Positions 8,438-16,912 of a stretch of 63,595 bases of DNA are shown piece by piece; the stretch's first letter is position 1; each line of letters opens with the position of its first letter. The DNA lies in NCBI GenBank assembly GCA_002439085.1, contig DJSW01000022.1:1-63595 (forward strand), read 5' to 3'. Made by a program: the position numbers and the translations under genes. Source of the DNA: Alphaproteobacteria bacterium UBA6324 (lineage in GTDB: Bacteria > Pseudomonadota > Alphaproteobacteria > CAAGCB01 > CAG-977). The notes below the pieces were generated by a model, which worked only from the letters and a program-made list of their open reading frames with translations, had not been told where the DNA came from and did not search any database.

Positions 8438-9069
8438 CCGTTTTCTTCGGATTGGAAATCGCGGCAGGCGAATTGCAAAAAGCTGGCGATCAGGTTTTCG
8501 TTCCACACTTTGACCTCCGCGGGGACTTTCAACACCGCGGGGGTGAAGTTCCAGATGTATTTGATTTTTGATTCGATCAGAAAATCCGCCGTTTTCTGGG
8601 CGCAAGAGCGCGGAACGGTCAAAATGGCCAATTCGATTTCCGGTTCGCGGATCAAATCGGGCAGGCGGGACAGGTCGAAAACCTGTTTGCCGTTGACACC
8701 GGTGCCGATTTTGTTCGGATCGACGTCGAACAGGGCGCGGATGTTCAACCCGTAATCGTTGAACGCGACGTATTTCGCCAGAGCCGACCCCAGCAGACCC
8801 GCGCCGACGATGACGGCGTCCTTCGATTTTTTAAATCCCAGCGTTTCCTCGATGGAATCCTTTAATTCGGAAACGCTGTATCCCACGCGGCACCGGCCGG
8901 CGTTGTTCAGCAGCTTGAAATCCTTTCGCACCTGCGAATCGTCGATGTTCAATCGGGCGGCGATTTGCGGGCTGGAAATGGTGTCGATTCCGTCTTCAAT
9001 GTATTCGATCAGAATGCTGTGATACAAAGTCAGGCGGCCGAGAACCTTTTCCGGAATTTCTGTTTTCAT
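8434..9069 (-). CDS. rex: Redox-sensing transcriptional repressor Rex
   Basis: Rex represses fermentation and anaerobic respiration genes and leaves DNA when NADH is high relative to NAD+. The 211-residue protein has the N-terminal winged helix with SSPQIAARLNIDDSQVRKDF, the Rossmann loop VGAGLLGSAL (88-97) that binds NADH, and a C-terminal domain-swapping helix ending LQFACRDF. Rex is common in Firmicutes and Actinobacteria and less usual in Alphaproteobacteria. Its likely targets in this window are adhE, whose promoter carries a matching palindrome, and the neighbouring hydrogenase. Confidence 0.95.
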   Translation of the reverse strand: MKTEIPEKVLGRLTLYHSILIEYIEDGIDTISSPQIAARLNIDDSQVRKDFKLLNNAGRCRVGYSVSELKDSIEETLGFKKSKDAVIVGAGLLGSALAKYVAFNDYGLNIRALFDVDPNKIGTGVNGKQVFDLSRLPDLIREPEIELAILTVPRSCAQKTADFLIESKIKYIWNFTPAVLKVPAEVKVWNENLIASFLQFACRDFQSEENG

Positions 9070-9090
9070 GAATGTTTCCTGAATGTTGAA

Positions 9091-9105
9091 CGCTGTTTTT
9101 CAGCG
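9091..9105. promoter_or_regulatory. Small hairpin in the rex leader
   Basis: CGCTG-TTTTT-CAGCG is a perfect 5-bp inverted repeat 22 bp upstream of the rex start. It could be an operator half-site pair or simply a leader hairpin. The rest of 9070-9230 holds no gene and no other feature I recognise. Confidence 0.3.
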
Positions 9106-9230
9106 GACGAATTTAACACAGATTAGGCGGAAAAACCGAAAAAATCCAGTCCGTATTTCCGATTTGCGCTTTTTTTCACGATTTCAGGCGCGGCCGAAAA
9201 CGGAAAAGAACGAAAAAAACGGGCGGACGG

Positions 9231-9259
9231 TTGATTTTTATATAACGATCGGCTAAATT
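9231..9259 (+). promoter_or_regulatory. Promoter of the [FeFe]-hydrogenase gene
   Basis: TTGATT (9231-9236) and TAAATT (9254-9259) are 17 bp apart and about 62 bp ahead of the start codon. The stretch TTGATTTTTATA also contains an FNR-type half-site (TTGAT) without a good second half. No GTGA-N6-TCAC palindrome like that at adhE is present. Confidence 0.5.
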
Positions 9260-9321
9260 CCAATAAACCCGTGTCGGGCGTCCATTCCGGCCAAGGGACA
9301 CACTTTTGCAAAGGGAATAAA

Positions 9322-10782
9322 ATGCAGACTGAAACCAATACCGTTCTTTTGCGGCGCGAAGTCATGGTGCGCCTGATCAAATCGTTCCTGTCCGGAAATC
9401 TGGAGCAGGCGGCCGACGACCTGCCGTTCGCCATGCGTCCGAAAAACGCGGATGCGCCGTTCCGTTGCTGCATCCACAGCGAACGCGCCGTGTTGCGTGA
9501 ACGTGCGATCGCGGCTTTGGGCTGTTCGGTCGAAGACGACGACGATAAAACGCCGCTGTCGGAATACGCGCGCCGCGCGCTGACCCGCGAAAAACCGGAC
9601 GACACGGTGCTGACCGTCGTTGAATCGGCGTGCCACGGGTGCGCCGCCGGACGCATTTACGTCACCGACCTGTGTCAGGGATGCGTCGCCAGACCTTGCA
9701 CGACGGCGTGCGCTTTCGGCGCGATTTCCGTTCAAAACGGTCGTTCGTCGATCGATTCGACGAAATGCAAGGCCTGCACGAAATGTATGCAGGTTTGCCC
9801 CTACGGCGCGATCGCCAAAATCAAAGTCCCGTGCGAAGACGCCTGTCCCGTCGGCGCGATCGCCAAAAACAGCAACGGACACGCGCAAATCAATTCGGAC
9901 CGTTGCCTGAGTTGCGGGGCGTGCTTGGCGCACTGCCCGTTCGGCGCGGTGGCGGAAAAAAGCCAGATGATCGACATCCTGCGCGCGATCAAATCGGATA
10001 AAAAGGTCGTCGCCATGGTCGCGCCCGCCGTCGCGGGGCAAATGGCCGCCGGCATCAACAAAATCGCGTCCGCTTTGGTCAAGGCCGGATTCGACCGCGT
10101 CGCGGATGTCGGCGTCGGCGCGGACATCACGACCGCGAACGAAACCGTCGATTTCGCCGAACGGATGAAACGCGGCGACAAGTTCATGACCACGTCGTGC
10201 TGCGCCGCCTATCGCGAAATGGTGAAAAAGGATATGCCGGAAATCGCGCCGTTCATGTCCGAAACGGGAACGCCGATGCACTATACCGCTGAATTGGTCA
10301 AAAAGGCCGATCCCGACTGCGTGACGGTGTTCGTCGGTCCCTGCGTCGCCAAACGCCGCGAAGGTTTCGGCGACGAAAACGTCGATTTCGTCATGGATTT
10401 CGAGGAAATGGCCGCTTTGTTCGAAGCGGCGGGCATTGATCCGGCGCAATGCGACGAATACGATTTCGGCACGGAAACGTCCAAACAGGCCAGAAACTTC
10501 GCCGTTACGGGCGGGGTGGCCGAATCCGTCCGCGTGGCCGCCGGCGGCAAGCTGGACATCCGTCCGACGTGCATCAACGGGCTGAACCCGAAATCCGTGC
10601 GCGAAATGGCGATGTGGGCGAAAAAGGGCGAATGTCCTTTGGGCAACATCGTCGAAGTCATGGTTTGCGAAGGCGGATGCGTCGGCGGGGCGGGATGCTT
10701 CGCCAACCAGAAAACGGCGGCGCGCGGCGTCGCGAACTACGCCGCCAAGGGCGCGGACGTGAAAACGGTCGAAACCGAATAA
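9322..10782 (+). CDS. Monomeric [FeFe]-hydrogenase, group-B-like
   Basis: The 486-residue enzyme should evolve or take up H2 with ferredoxin-like electrons. It has ferredoxin-type cysteine sets at 118/121/126/130, 149/152/155/159 and 195/198/201/205, and the H-cluster loops L1 TSCCAAY (291-297), L2 GPCVAKRRE (339-347) and L3 VMVCEGGCVGGAGC (446-459). L1 has Ala where the well-studied group A enzymes have Pro (TSCCPxW); all H-cluster cysteines are kept. Architecture and the CQGCVARPC segment fit the group B1/B3 family. ATG 9322 follows AAAGGG; an upstream GTG at 9271 has no such site. The maturases HydE, HydF and HydG are not in this window. Confidence 0.88.
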   Translation: MQTETNTVLLRREVMVRLIKSFLSGNLEQAADDLPFAMRPKNADAPFRCCIHSERAVLRERAIAALGCSVEDDDDKTPLSEYARRALTREKPDDTVLTVVESACHGCAAGRIYVTDLCQGCVARPCTTACAFGAISVQNGRSSIDSTKCKACTKCMQVCPYGAIAKIKVPCEDACPVGAIAKNSNGHAQINSDRCLSCGACLAHCPFGAVAEKSQMIDILRAIKSDKKVVAMVAPAVAGQMAAGINKIASALVKAGFDRVADVGVGADITTANETVDFAERMKRGDKFMTTSCCAAYREMVKKDMPEIAPFMSETGTPMHYTAELVKKADPDCVTVFVGPCVAKRREGFGDENVDFVMDFEEMAALFEAAGIDPAQCDEYDFGTETSKQARNFAVTGGVAESVRVAAGGKLDIRPTCINGLNPKSVREMAMWAKKGECPLGNIVEVMVCEGGCVGGAGCFANQKTAARGVANYAAKGADVKTVETE

Positions 10783-10797
10783 AACGGATAAAAACGG

Positions 10798-10822
10798 AAA
10801 AAGCCCCCGCGGGGGCTTTTTT
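10798..10822 (+). terminator. Rho-independent terminator of the hydrogenase gene
   Basis: A near-perfect stem AAAAGCCCCC / GGGGGCTTTT closes 16 bp after the stop codon and ends in TTTTTT. The stem is symmetrical enough to act on both strands. Confidence 0.9.
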
Positions 10823-10838
10823 CATACTTCGGGCGATC

Positions 10839-10867
10839 TTTTCATTTCGGCCGCAAAACTGTATAAT
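10839..10867 (+). promoter_or_regulatory. Promoter of the cupin gene
   Basis: A perfect -10 TATAAT (10862-10867) is preceded at 17 bp by TTTTCA (10839-10844). The predicted transcript starts about 20 nt before the start codon. Confidence 0.55.
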
Positions 10868-10892
10868 GGGCGAAAAAACACAGGGGGACGCC

Positions 10893-11216
10893 ATGTATAA
10901 AAACATCGAAAAGCAAACGGTTTTGAAATTAAAGGATCTGGTCGAATATCAGGCGGGGCAGGTCGTCAGCAAAACGCTGGTGCAAAACGCCGCGGTCAGC
11001 GTGACACTGTTCGCGTTCGACAAGGGCGAGGAGATTTCCACCCACACGGCGGGCGGCGACGCTTTGGTTACGGTGCTGGACGGCGTCGGCCGGTTCACCG
11101 TCGGCGGGGACGAATTCTTTTTGACCGCTGGCGAATCGCTGGTCATGCCCAAAGGAATCCCGCACGCCGTGTTCGGCGAGGAACGCTTTAAAATGCAGTT
11201 GACGGTTTCCTTTTAA
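10893..11216 (+). CDS. Small cupin-domain protein
   Basis: A 107-residue single beta-barrel cupin. The first cupin motif appears as FAFDKGEEISTHTAGGDALVTVLDG, shortened relative to the classical one, and the second as PKGIPHAVFG. One His in each motif (THT, PHA) could bind a metal. Start ATG 10893 is supported by AGGGGGA upstream; a long reading starting inside the hydrogenase gene is an artefact of frame. It has its own promoter and lies between the hydrogenase and rarA. The specific function is not known; short cupins of this kind are often sensors or small-molecule binders. Confidence 0.8.
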   Translation: MYKNIEKQTVLKLKDLVEYQAGQVVSKTLVQNAAVSVTLFAFDKGEEISTHTAGGDALVTVLDGVGRFTVGGDEFFLTAGESLVMPKGIPHAVFGEERFKMQLTVSF

Positions 11217-11287
11217 AAAAGACTGATGCAACCGCGGGCGGAATCTGATAATACGGTATAAGCTTTTTTATCAAAGGAAGAACAACC

Positions 11288-12598
11288 GTGCCGTCCTTGT
11301 TTGACACTACCGTAGCCCAGCCTTTGGCGGACAGATTGCGTCCGCAGACGATCGACGATGTCGTCGGGCAAGATCACCTGTTGGGCGCGGACGCGCCGTT
11401 GGGACGGATGCTGATCACGGGAAAAGTGTCGTCCTTTATTTTGTGGGGGCCGCCGGGGTGCGGCAAAACGACGATCGCGCGGTTGTTGGCGCATCACACC
11501 GACATGGCGTTCGAGCCGATTTCCGCCGTTTTTTCGGGCGTGGCCGACCTGCGTAAAATATTCGACACGGCGAAACAGCGTCGGCAGGCGGGGCGGGCGA
11601 CGATTTTGTTCGTTGACGAAATCCACCGTTTCAACCGTTCGCAGCAGGACGGATTCCTGCCCTATGTCGAAGACGGCACGGTCGTTTTGATCGGCGCGAC
11701 GACGGAAAACCCGTCTTTCGAGCTGAACGCCGCCTTGCTGTCCCGATGCAAAGTGTTCGTGTTGAAACGTCTGGGCGAAGACGCGCTGGAATCCATCATC
11801 AAACGCGCCGAAAAACTGGTCGGACGGTCTTTGCCCGTCACCGCCGACGCGCGCGAACAGCTGAAAGCGATGGCCGACGGCGACGGCCGCTATCTGTCCA
11901 ATATGCTGGAAGCGTTGTTCGACCTGCCCGACCGCGATTTGGCGCAGGGGCCGTTGCCGGTTGAAAAAATGCTGACCGTCGTCGCGCGCCGTCCCGCCGT
12001 TTACGACAAAGACCGCGACGGGCATTACAACCTGATCAGCGCGGTGCACAAATCGCTGCGCGGGTCGGATCCCGACGCGGGGCTGTATTGGGTGGCGCGC
12101 ATGATGTCGGCGGGCGAGGATCCGAAATACATTTTTCGCCGTCTGACCCGTTTCGCGGTCGAGGATGTCGGGTTGGCCGATCCGAACGCGCTGGTGCAGG
12201 CGGTGTCGGCGTGGAACGCTTACGAACGCCTCGGGTCGCCGGAGGGCGATCTGGCGTTGGCGCAGCTGGTCGTGTATCTGGCGACCGCGCCGAAATCCGT
12301 CGGCGTTTACAAAGGGTGGAACGCGGCGGTGCGCTTGGCGCGCGAAACGGGGTCGCTGATGCCGCCGATGAACATTTTGAACGCGCCCACGAAATTGATG
12401 AAAGAGCTGGGATACAACGAGGGATACGAATACGATCCCGACACGGCGAACGGTTTTTCGGGCGCGAATTACTTCCCCCCCGAAATGGGGCGGCAAAAGC
12501 TTTACCACCCGATCGAACGGGGGTTCGAGCGCGAAATCGTCAAACGGATCGCGTATTGGGACAAATTGAGAAAGGAAATCGAAAATGGCAGGCGTTAG
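11288..12598 (+). CDS. rarA: Replication-associated recombination protein A (RarA/MgsA)
   Basis: RarA is a clamp-loader-like AAA+ ATPase acting at stalled replication forks. The 436-residue product has Walker A GPPGCGKTT (54-62), Walker B LFVDEIHRFN, sensor 1 IGATTENPSFELN, and the C-terminal tetramerisation region ending NYFPPEMG...Y. Length is typical. The start codon is GTG at 11288 with AAAGGAAG eight bases upstream. It overlaps the following pseudouridine synthase gene by 14 nt, so this is the head of a packed run reaching 16734. Confidence 0.95.
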   Translation: MPSLFDTTVAQPLADRLRPQTIDDVVGQDHLLGADAPLGRMLITGKVSSFILWGPPGCGKTTIARLLAHHTDMAFEPISAVFSGVADLRKIFDTAKQRRQAGRATILFVDEIHRFNRSQQDGFLPYVEDGTVVLIGATTENPSFELNAALLSRCKVFVLKRLGEDALESIIKRAEKLVGRSLPVTADAREQLKAMADGDGRYLSNMLEALFDLPDRDLAQGPLPVEKMLTVVARRPAVYDKDRDGHYNLISAVHKSLRGSDPDAGLYWVARMMSAGEDPKYIFRRLTRFAVEDVGLADPNALVQAVSAWNAYERLGSPEGDLALAQLVVYLATAPKSVGVYKGWNAAVRLARETGSLMPPMNILNAPTKLMKELGYNEGYEYDPDTANGFSGANYFPPEMGRQKLYHPIERGFEREIVKRIAYWDKLRKEIENGRR

Positions 12599-13589
12599 TA
12601 TGGTCACGGTCGGCGAAGACGACGGCATCGTCCGTTTGGACAGGTGGTTCCGGCGGCATTACCCGCAGGTGACGCAGGGGCAGCTGCAAAAGCTGCTGCG
12701 CACCAAGCAGGTCAAGGTGGACGGCAAGCGCGCCGAAGCGTCGCAGCGCGTGTCCGCGGGACAGGTCGTGCGCGTGCCGCCTTTGCCGGAAAAAGGGTCG
12801 CCGATGGCGGCGGCCAAAGCGCGCCGCGACGCCGTGAAAGTCAGCGACGAAGACGCCGCTTTCGTCCAAAGTCTGGTGATTTACAAGGATAACGACGTTC
12901 TGGTTTTGAACAAGCCCGCGGGGCTGGCCGTTCAGGGCGGAACGGGGGTGACGCGGCATCTGGACGGGATGTTGTCGGCGTTGCGTTTCGACAAGGATGA
13001 AAATCCCCGTTTGGTTCACCGGCTGGACAAGGACACCAGCGGCGTTCTGGTTTTGGGGCGCACGCCCGCCGCGACCGCCAAGCTGGCCGACGCTTTCCGT
13101 TCGCGCGAAGCCAAAAAGGTTTACTGGGCTTTGGTGTTCGGAACGCCGGAAATCAAAGAGGGGCGGATCGCTGCCAAGCTGTTGAAATCGACGGGGGAAT
13201 TCGGCGGCGAAACCATGCGCGTCGATGAAAAGAACGGCCAGTCCGCCGTGACGCTGTACCGCGTGGTTGACGAAGTGTATAAAAAGGCCGCTTGGCTGGA
13301 ATTGATGCCGTTGACGGGGCGCACCCACCAGCTGCGCGTGCATTGCCAATACATGGGGCATCCGATCATCGGCGACGGCAAATACACGGGCGATTTTCCG
13401 CCGGCGGATTATTTGAAATACGGCAAATCGCTGCATTTGCACGCCCGCGCGCTGCGGATGCCGCTACCGTCCGGAAAAATGCTGGAAGTCTATGCGCCGC
13501 TGAACGAAAAAATGGCCGACAGTTTCGATTTTTTGGGCTTTTCCTATAAAAAGCCGGAAAATCCGTTTAAAAAATTTCCCGTGGATTAA
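12585..13589 (+). CDS. RluA-family pseudouridine synthase (RluC/RluD-like)
   Basis: A 334-residue enzyme that isomerises uridine in 23S rRNA. An N-terminal S4 RNA-binding domain (about 15-75, LQKLLRTKQVKVDGKRA) precedes the catalytic domain. The active-site motif is HRLDKDTSG with Asp148, and GRTHQLRVH lies near 250. The order and spacing fit RluC more than RluD, but the target site is uncertain. ATG 12585 has AAAGGA upstream and overlaps rarA. Confidence 0.9.
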   Translation: MAGVSMVTVGEDDGIVRLDRWFRRHYPQVTQGQLQKLLRTKQVKVDGKRAEASQRVSAGQVVRVPPLPEKGSPMAAAKARRDAVKVSDEDAAFVQSLVIYKDNDVLVLNKPAGLAVQGGTGVTRHLDGMLSALRFDKDENPRLVHRLDKDTSGVLVLGRTPAATAKLADAFRSREAKKVYWALVFGTPEIKEGRIAAKLLKSTGEFGGETMRVDEKNGQSAVTLYRVVDEVYKKAAWLELMPLTGRTHQLRVHCQYMGHPIIGDGKYTGDFPPADYLKYGKSLHLHARALRMPLPSGKMLEVYAPLNEKMADSFDFLGFSYKKPENPFKKFPVD

Positions 13590-13601
13590 GGAGGAAACGG
13601 C

Positions 13602-15704
13602 ATGAAAAAAGCTCTGGCCGCGGTTTGCGTTTTCATTTTGTTGTGCGCCGGCGTCGGGTATTGGACGTTGCGCGGATTTTCCAAAACGCTGCAATCGGAA
13701 ATCGTTGCGGCCGTCGCCGGGAAAACGGGGCGGACGCTGACGTTGGGCAAAACGGCGGCGCGGTTTTCCCTGACGCCGTCGGTGACGCTGCAAAATGTGC
13801 GGCTGGCCGACGCGGCGGATTGGGCGGGCGAGGCGAATATGCTGGAAATCGGATCGCTGACCCTGCGGGCGGAGCTGTGGCCGCTGTTTTCAAAACGGGT
13901 GGAGGTGCGCGACGTGATCGTTGACGGCGTGCGGCTGAACCTGAAAACGGACGGGGAGAGGAACAACTGGACGTTCGGGCGGAAAACGGACGGGGAAAAC
14001 GTCCCCGCCGCCGATGACGCGCCTTTGGCTGCAAAACCGGAAAAAAACGCGAAAACGTCCGGTTTCGATTGGAAAACGGGCAAGCTGACCGTCAAGGACG
14101 TGACGGCGACGCTGACGGATTTCAAAACGGGGCGGCGGATCGAAACGTCCGTCGCCGGATTGACGGCGTCGCGGGATGAAAAGGGCGTGTTTCTGGCGTC
14201 CGATCTGACGATCGGGGACGAAAGCTTTTCCGTTTCCCTGACCGTGCGGGACGAAACGACGGCCGCACCGCGCTTTTCGATCGGTTTGAACAACGCCGGT
14301 CTGGCGTTCAAAGCGGACGGAGCTTTCGACAAGGTGTCGGAATCGGTACGGGCGGATGTCAAGGCCGTGATCGCCGATCTGACCGTTTTAAAGGCCTTTA
14401 CCGGCAAAAGCTGGCCGTCGCTGAAAAACACGACCGTGACCGCACAGGCGGTCGGAACGTTGCAAAACATGACGGTTCCCGCGTTTGAAATCGTGTCGAA
14501 TACGCCGGACGTGCTGGCGTTGAAAGTAAACGGGGAAGTGCGTTCGTTCAAACCGGCGGATTGGCGGATCAAGGCGGACGTTGACGCGCCGTCGGCGGAC
14601 AAAATCGACGGCCTGCCCGCTTTTCCGGCGGCAAAGGCGCAATTCGACATTGAAAAAAGCGACAAATTCGCGCTGAACATCGCCGCGCTGGAAATCGGTT
14701 CGTCCGCTTTGTCCGGACGGGTCGCCGCGCGGGAAAACGCTTTCGCCGCAGAGGTGAACGCCAAACGGATCAATCTGGCCGAACTGGCTTCGATCCGCTC
14801 CGCGACGCTGAAAAAAGAACTGGCACCCGCCGTCCGGACGGCGGGATCGCAGGGAAAACGCGACCGCCGCCAAGACGTGTTTTCGCCGGAACCGCTGCCG
14901 TTTGAAAAATTGCGCGCGGCGGATGTCCGCGTCAAAATCGACGTGAACGATTTGACGGGGGCAAACGGGGCGAAGCTGGGCAGGGCGGTTCTTTCGGCCG
15001 TCATGCAAAACGGCCGGTTCGTTTTGTCCGACCTGTCGGTGGGCGGACGCGCGGTTGTGCGTGCGGATTTCGACGCGGCGGGGAACGCGGCCGCGGCGCG
15101 GGTCGTTGCCCGTTTTGACAAAATGCCGCTCGGCTGGTTTTTCGCGAACGCGCGGCAGGGCGTTTTAAGCGGCGAAATCGCTTTGGCGGGGCGCGGCGGA
15201 TCGGAACGGGAAATCGCGTCGTCTTTGGACGGGCGGGTGTTTTTGAACGCGCGCGGATTGCAAACGCGCTCGGCCAACCCGCTGTTCCTGTCGTCGTTGC
15301 TGTCCCTGCCGTCCGACGACAAGCGGCCGCTGAACATTTCGTGCGCCGTCGTGAATGTTCCCGTGAAAAAGGGCGTCGCGACATCGGAGAACAAGATCGG
15401 TTTGGAAAGCGGCGATTTCGATTTGCGGGCGAACGGCAAAATCAATCTGGGCGCGGAAAAGGTGGATATGAAAATCGAAGTTTCCCCGAAATCCGGCGCG
15501 TTGCTGACAAAAATCATGAACGGCGTCGTTGTCAAAGGGCGGCTGGGACGTCCCGATTTCCGCGTTGACGGCGGACAAGCGTTCGATCGGGTGATGGCGT
15601 TGGGGATGGCGTTCCTGGGCGGCGGCCGGCAGGGCGTCGAGGATTTCGCGCGTCAAAAAACGCTGGAAAACGTTTGCGCGACGGCGATGGTGGGGGCGAA
15701 ATGA
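13602..15704 (+). CDS. AsmA-family inner-membrane protein
   Basis: The 700-residue product has one N-terminal membrane anchor (about 5-23) and then a long periplasmic beta-rich region. The start of the chain, with SEIVAAVAGKTGRTLTLGKTA and SLTPSVTLQNVRL, is typical of AsmA proteins, which help transport phospholipid to or organise the outer membrane. The C-terminal part (about 560-660) with LNARGLQTRSANP and KINLGAEKVDMKIEVSPKS is the AsmA C-terminal repeat. An AAGGAGG site precedes ATG 13602, and the stop overlaps the next start as ATGA. Confidence 0.88.
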   Translation: MKKALAAVCVFILLCAGVGYWTLRGFSKTLQSEIVAAVAGKTGRTLTLGKTAARFSLTPSVTLQNVRLADAADWAGEANMLEIGSLTLRAELWPLFSKRVEVRDVIVDGVRLNLKTDGERNNWTFGRKTDGENVPAADDAPLAAKPEKNAKTSGFDWKTGKLTVKDVTATLTDFKTGRRIETSVAGLTASRDEKGVFLASDLTIGDESFSVSLTVRDETTAAPRFSIGLNNAGLAFKADGAFDKVSESVRADVKAVIADLTVLKAFTGKSWPSLKNTTVTAQAVGTLQNMTVPAFEIVSNTPDVLALKVNGEVRSFKPADWRIKADVDAPSADKIDGLPAFPAAKAQFDIEKSDKFALNIAALEIGSSALSGRVAARENAFAAEVNAKRINLAELASIRSATLKKELAPAVRTAGSQGKRDRRQDVFSPEPLPFEKLRAADVRVKIDVNDLTGANGAKLGRAVLSAVMQNGRFVLSDLSVGGRAVVRADFDAAGNAAAARVVARFDKMPLGWFFANARQGVLSGEIALAGRGGSEREIASSLDGRVFLNARGLQTRSANPLFLSSLLSLPSDDKRPLNISCAVVNVPVKKGVATSENKIGLESGDFDLRANGKINLGAEKVDMKIEVSPKSGALLTKIMNGVVVKGRLGRPDFRVDGGQAFDRVMALGMAFLGGGRQGVEDFARQKTLENVCATAMVGAK

Positions 15705-16180
15705 ACAACACTCTGCGTGAAAAGCTGATCCGCGAGCAAATCGAATTTTCCGCGGCGGACACGTTGTGCTTTATAACGCCACAACCGGCGGAGCTGGCGC
15801 AAATCCAGCGCGAACAATGGACGCCCGTGATCAATGCGGTCAACGCCGCGGGCTGTGATTTCAAAATGTCGGAAACGCTGGACGTTCCGTCGGTCGCACA
15901 ACGAACGCGGGATTTTTTGGAAAACCGGTTGTCCGCGCTGACGGACGCGGAGCTGTCCGCGTTCTGTCAGGTGTCCGGCGGGTGCAAATCCGTCGCGCTG
16001 GCCGTCGCGGTTTTGTCGGGATTGCTGGCGGCGGACCGCGCTTTCGATCTGTCCGTGCTGGAGGAAACGTATCAAAACCGTTTCTGGCCGACGGACGCCG
16101 AAGGGATGGCGGCGCGGGAAAACAGGAAAAAAGCGGTGGTTGACGCCGCAAAAACGCTGAAAGGGGAAAGAAATGGCTGA
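15701..16180 (+). CDS. Short ATP12-family F1-ATPase assembly chaperone
   Basis: ATP12 binds the alpha subunit of F1 during ATP synthase assembly in Alphaproteobacteria and mitochondria. This 159-residue protein aligns with the second half of the family: DTLCFITPQPAELAQIQREQW, then a stretch with the SGGCKSVALAVAVLSG helix, and the acidic tail region with FWPTDAEGMAARENR. The N-terminal domain of about 80-90 residues present in typical 230-260-residue members is missing, and the ATGA overlap with asmA leaves no room for it. It may be a reduced but working form. It also overlaps acylphosphatase by 8 nt. Confidence 0.75.
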   Translation: MNNTLREKLIREQIEFSAADTLCFITPQPAELAQIQREQWTPVINAVNAAGCDFKMSETLDVPSVAQRTRDFLENRLSALTDAELSAFCQVSGGCKSVALAVAVLSGLLAADRAFDLSVLEETYQNRFWPTDAEGMAARENRKKAVVDAAKTLKGERNG

Positions 16181-16469
16181 AGAAACGGCGCATATCCGGA
16201 TACACGGTCGGGTGCAGGGGGTGTTTTACCGCCAATGGACGATGAGCGAGGCGCGCGCCCGCGGTTTGTCGGGGTGGGTCAGGAATCGCGTTGACGGCAC
16301 GGTCGAAGCCGTGTTCAAAGGCGACACCGAAATCATCAACGATATGGTCAAAGCGTGCAAACGCGGATCGCCCCGCGCTTTTGTGACCAAGGTTGAATAC
16401 CAGCTGGCGCCGGACGCGGAAATGGAACCGGTCGTTGACGGCGTTTTCGATCAAAAACGGACGGTGTGA
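16173..16469 (+). CDS. acyP: Acylphosphatase
   Basis: This 98-residue enzyme hydrolyses acyl phosphates such as acetyl phosphate or carbamoyl phosphate. It keeps the signature GRVQGVFYR, whose final Arg binds phosphate, and the catalytic Asn in GWVRNRVDGTVEAVFKG. A good AAGGGG site precedes ATG 16173, which overlaps the ATP12 gene by 8 nt. The length is normal. Confidence 0.93.
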   Translation: MAEETAHIRIHGRVQGVFYRQWTMSEARARGLSGWVRNRVDGTVEAVFKGDTEIINDMVKACKRGSPRAFVTKVEYQLAPDAEMEPVVDGVFDQKRTV

Positions 16470-16470
16470 C

Positions 16471-16734
16471 ATGGAAATCGTCCATAACGAACGGGAACGC
16501 GCGTTTGAAACCGTGATCGACGGGGCGCGGTCGCATTTGGATTACGATTTGGCGGAACGGGACGGAAAGCGGCAAATCGTTTTCACGCACACGTTCGTCG
16601 CGCCCGAACACCGCGGCAAGGGGGTGGCCGCCGCGCTGGTCGAAGCGGGATTGGATTTCGCGCGCGAAACGGGGCGGGAAATCGTGCCCGCGTGTTCGTA
16701 TGTCGCGCAGTATCTGGAACGTCATCCGCAATAA
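16471..16734 (+). CDS. Small GNAT-like N-acetyltransferase (YidJ/NATD1 type)
   Basis: An 87-residue single-domain protein starting one base after the acylphosphatase stop. FVAPEHRGKGVAAALVEAGLDFARE is the acetyl-CoA-binding stretch of the minimal GNAT group (Acetyltransf_CG), and PACSYVAQYLERHP is the standard ending. Substrates of these small enzymes are generally unknown. Longer in-frame readings starting inside acyP are not supported. Confidence 0.85.
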   Translation: MEIVHNERERAFETVIDGARSHLDYDLAERDGKRQIVFTHTFVAPEHRGKGVAAALVEAGLDFARETGREIVPACSYVAQYLERHPQ

Positions 16735-16742
16735 AATTTAAG

Positions 16743-16771
16743 TTGCGCGGTTGCGGAAAGTCTGGTATTAC
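16743..16771 (+). promoter_or_regulatory. Promoter of tRNA-Leu
   Basis: TTGCGC (16743-16748) and TATTAC (16766-16771) are separated by 17 bp and end 10 bp before the mature tRNA 5' end. Confidence 0.55.
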
Positions 16772-16781
16772 CGAAAAAAGC

Positions 16782-16868
<87 letters not shown>

Positions 16869-16873
16869 TTAAA

Positions 16874-16896
16874 ACCCCCGTTTCGGGGGCTTTTTT
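16874..16896 (+). terminator. Terminator of tRNA-Leu
   Basis: CCCCCG-TTT-CGGGGG followed by CTTTTTTG, 6 bp after the CCA end. A classical rho-independent terminator. Confidence 0.9.
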
Positions 16897-16912
16897 GTAA
16901 GGGGAAAATCCG

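Noticed and set aside
10449..10892. N-terminal extension of the cupin gene into the hydrogenase region
   Set aside because: The extension is Arg-rich shadow translation and crosses a strong terminator; the real start is at 10893 with its own promoter.
13586..15535. 649-residue frame antisense to the AsmA-like gene
   Set aside because: Ser/Arg-rich translation with no ribosome site; the + strand protein is recognisable throughout.
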